Below, one piece after another: positions 43,020-64,000 of a DNA stretch of 64,000 bases; position 1 is the stretch's first letter, and every line of letters begins with the position of its first letter. The notes below the pieces were generated by a model, which ran no database searches, was not told the DNA's origin, and saw only the letters and a program-made list of their open reading frames with translations. The position numbers were made by a program, and so were the translations under genes. Origin of the DNA: Enoplolaimus lenunculus (lineage: Eukaryota > Nematoda > Enoplea > Enoplida > Thoracostomopsidae); assembly GCA_030248215.1 (NCBI GenBank), contig JASANG010002166.1, forward strand, positions 62,001 to 126,000, in the 5' to 3' direction.

Positions 43020-43250
43020 GATTTTCCCAACAAAATGCAGGTTAAAAACGTTTGTACTAAAAACATTTATGCATCCTAGACTCGTTACAATCACATGAAA
43101 ATGAGGGGTGCGTTTTTCTGAAGCGGAACAAAAAATTATTTTCAAACGATTTAAGCGAAACAGTAGGAAACTGAATTTGATCGCTATCAATCTGCGTTCA
43201 AGTGCTTGGTTTTAGCAACCAAGTCATACGTTTTGGTTCCGTTAGTATGG

Positions 43251-43310
43251 CCAATGTATAGAACAGGACCGTAACAGTAGTATAAGCATATTTGTAAGCC
43301 TTAAGCGCCA
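43251..43310. mobile_element. Truncated MITE family B left end
   Basis: GGCCAATGTATAGAACAGGA is followed by the typical GTAACAGTAGTATAAGCATA; then the similarity stops. Confidence 0.65.
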
Positions 43311-44091
43311 TTATTAAGAACAAACTTAAAAATATTAAAAAAATTTTAATTGGCAGCACAAATATTATTAATAAAACGAATATGCACCGTCAATATATTA
43401 TTGTAAATAAGAGCCTAGAACTAAACTTATGCTTGCAACATTTTTGTACAATTGTTCAAATGAAATTAAAGAAAAAAATTGCTTAAAATTAATAATAGGA
43501 AACTACTGTATGACTTCTATGCAATCACCATAAAAGATAACGCGCAACAAAGTGTTTCAGCGAGTCCAAAAAGTTATACTCACACTTTGGTTATGTACCC
43601 GCAACAATTTCTCACGATCAAAAAGCAAAACTTGCTATCTTCTCTGTTACGTAATTTTACAGCGGGGAAGCTAATTTCAGTAAATTATTCAACGAAATTG
43701 TGTCAGATTTGAAACATTTAAGTTAATATTCCGAATGGCCGGCGCAACACAGGCAGGCGTATTGTGAAAGTTTTAAAGAATGTTACTATTTATAGATTAA
43801 CTGTTATAAATTTACGCAGTTTCACTTTTACCTTCGTAAAACATTTATTATATGCAACCGTACGCAAATTAGCGTACAAAACTCAGCGACATATGCTGAT
43901 ATGCTACTATATACACAAGTCTTTGGTCTACCAGCCAAATTTAGGGATTTTAAATTACGCAATTTTTTCGTATTAAGCCCAGCTGAGCGGCGGTGCTATC
44001 TGTACAACTGAGTTATTAATATATTCAGCTGAACACATTCATACGATCACATCAAGCCGGCCTTTCAGCCCAGCAGCGAAGAGTATTAAAG

Positions 44092-44390
44092 TCAGGGAGC
44101 AACCGGCGGTGAAAATAAACCAGAGCCTATGATCAACAAAATTTGAAGGAGTCAAAGGAAACACGGAGGTACAGAAAAGTTAGGTGTCTAAAATCACATA
44201 AATTCTCTAAACCATATATAACGTATATTAAGGCTGTCGTAGTAAAGTCTCGATGGCCTTCGATAGATATATTTCAACTATTTTCCGTGAACACCTGTAC
44301 TAAAGTATACAAAAAAACCCCAACAGAAGTTGCAGGAAAAATTCCTACCGGAACTGGAGGCAAAAAGTTTGCATTAAACCAAAAATATAT
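44092..44390. mobile_element. Remnant of the CAGGGTGCAACC family (I)
   Basis: It starts CAGGGAGCAACCGGCGGTGA and has GGAACTGGAGGCAAAAAG near 44350. No right end is seen. Confidence 0.45.
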
Positions 44391-44676
44391 ATGTCAGATT
44401 TCAAACGAGTTTAAGCATACCTACCAGTCAGTGCAATTTTAATCTAGAAAATTAGTTTATTATTGCTAGATTAGCTTAAGCATGAATCGAGTTTGCTAAA
44501 GCTTTTAGAAAGTGCGGGTTTAACGAGCTGCGGATCAGAGTTCACTAAATTTGTTTGTATAGCGCAATGCCACACCCCATCGGCCGATGGTGCAAACGTA
44601 GCAAAAAAAACGGAAACCAATAGTGATCATAGTACCGGACATGGGCAACGGATATTGCAGTATATATATATACCTA

Positions 44677-44843
44677 TATATAAAAATTTCAAAGGTTTTG
44701 TTTTTCTGCCACCACATATAAAAATTTCAAAGGTTAAGGTTTTGTTTTTCTGCCACCACATATAAAAATTTCAAAGGTTAAGGTTTTGTTTTTCTGCCAC
44801 CACATATAAAAATTTCAAAGGTTTTGTTTTTCTGCCACCACAA
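44677..44843. repeat. Four tandem 38/44-bp units
   Basis: Four copies of TATAAAAATTTCAAAGGTT(AAGGTT)TTGTTTTTCTGCCACCACA lie head to tail. The first and last lack a 6-bp piece (AAGGTT). The copies are almost identical, so the array is young. Confidence 0.95.
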
Positions 44844-45022
44844 CTTGTGGCATGTAAATATTCTACGTTTTTAAAATGTTAACAAAAAATAGCAGATGGA
44901 TGCGCCGAAATCAAGATTTTAGACGAATTTTAATTCTTATCCATCAATTGTCACATGCTTGTAAAATGAAAAATTGCGATATACATACGTGATTTTTTTA
45001 TAACTAATTTTTACCTTTTAAG

Positions 45023-45104
45023 TTTCCCAACACCAGTCTCCTCCAGTGCGGTAAATCAAGTTACGCCATCCAACCCAATATTAAGCCCGCTTTAGTTTTA
45101 CATG
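45023..45104 (+). CDS. Candidate internal exon, unknown secreted-type protein
   Basis: After a pyrimidine-rich acceptor (TTTTTACCTTTTAAG) the frame encodes FPNTSLLQCGKSSYAIQPNI then KPALVLH and ends at CATG|GTAAGA. It has one Cys followed by a CGxxxxAIQP pattern reminiscent of chymotrypsin pro-regions, but the activation site is absent. The stretch is only 27 codons long and unsupported by other exons. Confidence 0.2.
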
Positions 45105-45156
45105 GTAAGAAAAAGTATGTTAACATCAAATGCACACTAGTTTCCACTAGTGAACT

Positions 45157-45354
45157 TTATGGGCAAGTGATCGAAGCCGTTGATAACGTCCTACTGGTTT
45201 CGCTCCCAAGTGCTCTTGCCATTTCTCGAAGATGGCGCTCAGCCTCGATGAAATTCATGTATCGATTTAACGTATTTGCAAACATGGGATTAGCTGTATA
45301 GGCCCTGTCAATCAACGACAAAATACAGTGCGGACATGTGTAATGGTTAAAAAT
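45157..45354 (-). CDS. Candidate terminal exon, unknown protein
   Basis: An open frame of 65 codons encodes IFNHYTCPHCILSLIDRAYT, then ANPMFANTLNRYMNFIEAER and HLREMARALGSETSRTLSTA SITCP, then TAA. An acceptor (TTGATTGACAG) could also start an exon at GCC TAT ACA within it. The helix-like stretch NRYMNFIEAERHLREMARAL is strongly protein-like. No upstream exon was found. Confidence 0.3.
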   Translation of the reverse strand: MFNHYTCPHCILSLIDRAYTANPMFANTLNRYMNFIEAERHLREMARALGSETSRTLSTASITCP

Positions 45355-45543
45355 TTACGCGTACTGTCTAACGATAACTGTATACATACTGCTACACTCT
45401 ATAAATGTTACAAGACACATTTTTACTTGAAGAGGTTATTCACAATATATTATATGTAGTTACATAAAAATATAGCATAGGATTTACAACTTGGCTACAT
45501 AATAATATAAAATAGCATTACAAATTGGCTATTGCCCCGTGGT

Positions 45544-46286
45544 GGCCAATGTATAGGTCACACCCATAAGAGTAGTATAAGCATAAGCCTAAACCTAACC
45601 GTAATGCGGGATTCACGTTATAACTGGGGCAGGCGGGACACGGTTTTCCCATGTTGATTTGACGTCAACGTTAAAATTCGGGCTTATATATCGGGTCTAC
45701 AGACAAAAGTCGAATGTCATATGACATTAGCTTACAAACCACCGGCTTTAAATGATCAATGTGTACAAGGGATTCTATGTCATGTGATACTGCGGTACAT
45801 TTATGCGAACATCATATGATATTCCAAAATTTCAACGAATATCATAAGATATTTAGCGGGACAGTGTAATCTTTGGGTGCATATAAATGAATGAAAAGTG
45901 GAACGGCAGAGGCACAGATGTGTTTTAAAAACCCAATACACGCCTGCAAAACGTTCCGACACAAAATGGCTTACAACCACAGCTTCATAATTCAAAACTT
46001 CAAATTTCACATTCTAGTATCATATGATATTCAACAGGACAATTTGGGTATGTTACCTCAAGCATGCAGACGTTTGAAAATCTATTATATCACATTCGCA
46101 GACAATACCTCGAAAAGGTGGCCTACATAAGATAATAGCAGACAAATACGAATATTTGAATACAATATAGGGTCTACAATTAGACAAAATGTTACCCAAA
46201 ATAGGGACAAAACGTGTCCCAAGATGCCCCGGTTATAACGTGAACTCCGCAAAAGGATAAGCCTATACCTAAGCCTAACCAAATAA
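45544..46286. mobile_element. MITE family B interrupted by a family F element
   Basis: The left part (45544-45605) starts GGCCAATGTATAGGTCACAC and has CCTAAACCTAA; the right part (46251-46286) resumes with GGATAAGCCTATACCTAAGC. The family F copy at 45606-46250 lies between them. Confidence 0.75.
45606..46250. mobile_element. Element with GTTATAACCGGGGCAGGCGGG ends (family F), copy 2
   Basis: It starts GCGGGATTCACGTTATAACT and ends GGTTATAACGTGAACTCCGC. At 645 bp it shares the interior of 37523-38200, including ATCATATGATATTCAACAGG. Confidence 0.9.
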
Positions 46287-47458
46287 CATTCTAAAATGTA
46301 TTTCATACAGCACATTAATCAACTATTAGCGTTACCGGTGGTACACACTGCCGCCCTAAAAATGCTAGTACTAAATAAAAAACTTGCGTTTGTATATACT
46401 ATGCTTTAACTTAATTTCATGACGGCGTTACCCAGCAGATGTATTGCATTGTGGACATTACCAAGCAATGTGACTACAACTAACCCATGATTTAAGCCTA
46501 CATTCTTAAATAGCAAACTGGGACGCATTCAGATTGTGCTCAACTCGCCGCGCAACGCCGGACGTCGCCGCGCGCCACCAAATAAATTATGCCTATATTT
46601 TTGTTAGCAACGCATAGGTATAGCGCAATCATAACTGTTTGGGATGCAGAATAAAACACATTTTAAAAATAAGATTTTACAAATTTAGTATTAATTTTAA
46701 ACACTATGTAAATATTTAAAGCATTGAAATATTACAGAAATAAATTATAATTGCGAATCAATAACCAGATCTTTAAAATTAAAAATATATATACGTATAC
46801 GACATTTTCATTGAGTGACAAGACATCCACATAGCTTATTTCTAAGGTAGAAATTAAGAAATCCAGCTTGTGGTACTAATTATGTACCGATAGGCAGCAT
46901 CCTACTAACCCTTTTACAAATTTCCTCACTTACACTTTCGATCAGCGCCGAATGGTGAGCGAGAATTAAATTCTCAACACGCAATTCAATTAATGAAAAT
47001 CTAGAAACTAACACACTTTTCAGTTGGCCCCGCAAAAGCACCCAATTAGGCTCCGGTATAGCATATAATTAGGACTCCTCTTATATAATTTGCGCTTCCT
47101 TCATGCGTGTAGTCAGGATTTGAAAATGGGACGGGTCTAGGCAACAATGAGTCTATGAATTACAGCAATGTAAAGGATGCGTTTGGTGAGTTCACAATCG
47201 TAGCGAACGGTGAGCCTGATACAATTTTAAAATTGATGTGTCCTGATAAAAATTTAAGTTTTGTGTAGCGATACAAATAGATAGAAAAATCGACTTTTTG
47301 CGCTAGTTGTATGAATATATAGACCATGACTTAGTTCTTAAATTAATGTCGGTAATACAACGTAAGTGACTCTTCATGTCTATTTCAATTTCATTGCGCC
47401 TCCCTGTCCCTGTGTACACATCGCTAGAGTTGAACCATTTACCCTGCCAACACGCCAG

Positions 47459-47643
47459 TGCTCGAGTGTTACGCTCCTATATGTACATTAATGGTGATTC
47501 TGACCAATGCACAATCACGCTCTCCAGATTTTGGCTGCAATCCTACCTTTGTTTTGCGATACACAAGTACCGGATATCATAGCACACCAAATACGGTTTC
47601 TGCTGTGACTGTTGGTTGTCCCGACTTGTATAATATATATTAA
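47459..47643 (+). CDS. Candidate terminal exon, cysteine-containing, unknown
   Basis: After a fair acceptor (TACCCTGCCAACACGCCAG) the frame encodes LECYAPICTLMVILTNAQSR, then SPDFGCNPTFVLRYTSTGYH and STPNTVSAVTVGCPDLYNIY, then TAA. It contains four Cys. The composition suggests an extracellular domain end. A second frame is also open over the same DNA, so the call is weak. Confidence 0.3.
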
Positions 47644-48361
47644 TACGAATTTGCAGAACAAACCCATTAAAAACTAACACTTAGACTTGGCGCTACAATT
47701 CAAACAAAAGTAGACAATGAGCTCCTCAAGCTTCTCTCATGATCCGCCACTGGCAATCCGTAGTTCGAATTGAGTTTTTCAGGATTGAGGAGTAAAATAA
47801 TTATACAAGTATAAGAACTGATGGAGTGCAAATAATATATGACTGGGACTTTTAATTATAGATATGACCAGGGCTGGGGACTGCATATATAAATTGACTG
47901 AAAGAGTGCAAATTATATATACAAGGAATGAGGTATGCAAATTATGGGGATATCTTATTATATGCTACACCGGCTCTGAACTTCAAAACATACGTAGTAC
48001 ATAATATCAAACCTCTAACCTGCTAACAGATTTTGAAATTAATACAATTTTCAAATTACCGCTGCACAATAACGCGTAAAAATAGCCATAAACTCCCCAT
48101 AACAATCAATACCACTAAAATTATTATACTTTTTCTCCAATGTGTAGCACCTATCAACAGATAGCAATAGATATTTGTATTTTCCCACTTGAAAATAGTT
48201 AGCTTCAAACATTAAACATTCTTCGCATTTGTATTCTATGTTTCTACCGGTATTTTGAAATTCATATCTCTATCAGTGCGGTAGTTTGAAAACCAGCTAA
48301 CTAACTGTAGGCGCTATACTCACTTGAGAATAAGGATAATATGCCCAAACCAACCAAAATA

Positions 48362-62872
<14,511 letters not shown>

Positions 62873-64000
62873 ATCGCGTCACGCGACATTTTTCGTATGC
62901 CAATGTTATAAACTAACTGTGCTGCGTTCGGATTCTGGCCAAAATTGTGCCACGAAATGATTTGCCTAGACATGTGTAGAAAGTTACTGCCGTGCTGTTG
63001 CAGTGTTTACAAAAGAAATTTACACAGCAGCAATGTTTTGGTACGCGAACGTGTACATCGGCGGTGCATTCATATTGGTCGGCGGTCGTTTTTTTTATTT
63101 TATTTGTATTCTGCTAAGCTCAGTTTCGCACTGTGCGAAGCGGGGAGGTTTGCAGAAACAGAATTGCGATCTTAATTAGTTCTGATTCTGATTAGCAATT
63201 GAAAATATTGTAACAAACGAACTTTTCAGTTTCCATTCCAATATTTATAATCTTGCTGTTCCCATTCTGCTTCTGATATAATGTGGTTCCGTTTTGCACT
63301 CTAAGATTTTTTCTGGTTTCGTCCATTGTACCGTATGGCCCCGGTCTCGAAACTTCTGGCCCCGGCCCCGGGACATCTTTAATATATATTAGAGATGCCT
63401 TGGGGCCTGGCCCCTGCACCAGGGCCGGGGCAAGCATGTTATCTACCGGGACCTATGCGGGGCCATTTTTTGCATACGATTCTTAATTGACTTGCATGTA
63501 AAAACAATCCTATCACGTTCGGTACCCATTTTAAAAATATGAAAATCACAAGAAATTACTGCACACGGTAATTTTTCATTTCCCACGATTTGCTGTACAC
63601 ACTAATTCGTTATTGGTTTCTTTCAACTTTGTAAGCAAAGCGTACATATATATCTGCATATAAATTGTAACAGAAACCTATTGTATATCAAATGACAGCC
63701 TACATCATGACAAATACGAATTTGGAAAGGCGATGTAGAGTAAGCTAGCGGGTGGGTTGTTCGGGGCCATAAATTTACATATCGTATTGATGGTGTGCTG
63801 TACTATTTATGGACTGACGTGGAGTACGTAACAACAGAAGCACGTTCTCATGTAACTAAAACAGTAACAACAAACTTTTTCCAGATTATAGAAAGCAATT
63901 ACAAACCAAAGTTCGTACCTTTTGTATGCAGTATATTGGTTTCAACTTTCAACGGTATCTTTTTGACATTTTTTATTCCACACCGAATTTGGTAAAACCT
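62873..64000. other. Right flank: fold-back element and an edge exon-like frame
   Basis: Upstream of the FAM135 start I see no defensible promoter element. The stretch holds the GC-rich palindrome at 63335-63465 and, at 63744-63995 (+), an open frame ASGWVVRGHKFTYRIDGVLY, then YLWTDVEYVTTEARSHVTKT and ...FLTFFIPHRIW. It could be an exon of a gene running off the right edge, but its acceptor is poor. Confidence 0.35.
63335..63465. repeat. GC-rich fold-back element
   Basis: Nested inverted repeats are centred near 63386: outer ATGGCCCCGGTC / GGGACCTATGCGGGGCCAT, inner GGCCCCGGGACATCTTTAAT / AGAGATGCCTTGGGGCC. The block is much richer in GC than its flanks. Confidence 0.75.

Larger units (their letters stand above)
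33792..48361. other. Repeat-rich stretch with isolated exon-like pieces
   Basis: It contains elements of families A, B, E-like, F, G/H, I and T listed separately, one long open frame (34362-34901), and exon-like pieces at 36832-37017, 45023-45104, 45157-45354 and 47459-47643. The parts 38775-41100, 43310-44090 and 46290-47380 are AT-rich and I see nothing assignable in them, except a GGCTTA remnant near 39790-39850 and an L-type MITE end at about 47105. Confidence 0.5.

Noticed and set aside
44677-44843. CRISPR-like array of regular repeats
   Set aside because: Units are directly adjacent with no unique spacers and the DNA is eukaryotic; it is a plain tandem repeat.
47140-47270. Frame NNESMNYSNVKDAFGEFT with a good GTGAGT donor
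   Set aside because: It begins inside what looks like the left end of an L-type MITE (GTAGTCAGGATTTGAAAATG), and its acceptor is poor.

Overview
This is eukaryotic, animal nuclear DNA. The genes are split by many short introns with GT donors and AG acceptors. The two recognisable genes are metazoan families (a Cys-loop GABA receptor and a FAM135 protein). The DNA is AT-rich and packed with short terminal-inverted-repeat elements. Compact genes, introns of roughly 0.1-2 kb and dense MITEs would suit an invertebrate such as an ascidian, but the species is an inference and not proven.

Layout. At 782-1155 (+) lie the last exons of an unidentified gene with an acidic stretch. At 2948-11518 (-) is a complete ten-exon ionotropic GABA receptor subunit (625 aa, RDL/GABA-A-beta type). 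From 11.5 to 32.8 kb the sequence is mostly mobile DNA. It includes a 1.15 kb solo LTR sitting inside a MITE, many MITEs whose cores are GGCTTA hexamer arrays, and a possible two-exon gene at 20488-21016 (+) whose intron is almost entirely one MITE. At 32853-33791 (-) a two-exon gene predicts a 143-aa secreted, very basic, cysteine-free protein with several polybasic sites; it matches no family I know. From 33.8 to 48.3 kb there is more mobile DNA with scattered exon-like pieces (36832-37017 -, 45023-45104 +, 45157-45354 -, 47459-47643 +) that I could not chain into genes. At 48362-62872 (-) is a FAM135 gene of about 23 exons and 1,283 aa, carrying the family N-terminal domain and a C-terminal serine-hydrolase domain with its Ser/Asp/His residues. 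The last kilobase holds a GC-rich fold-back element and an exon-like ORF near the edge.

The genes do not form a pathway. The GABA receptor acts in inhibitory signalling at the cell surface, FAM135 is an intracellular putative lipase-like protein, and the basic protein is probably secreted. The strongest genome-scale pattern is that at least a dozen MITE families sit in almost every intron, often within 60 nt of a splice site, and that families with unrelated ends share a core hexamer one base away from the animal telomere repeat.
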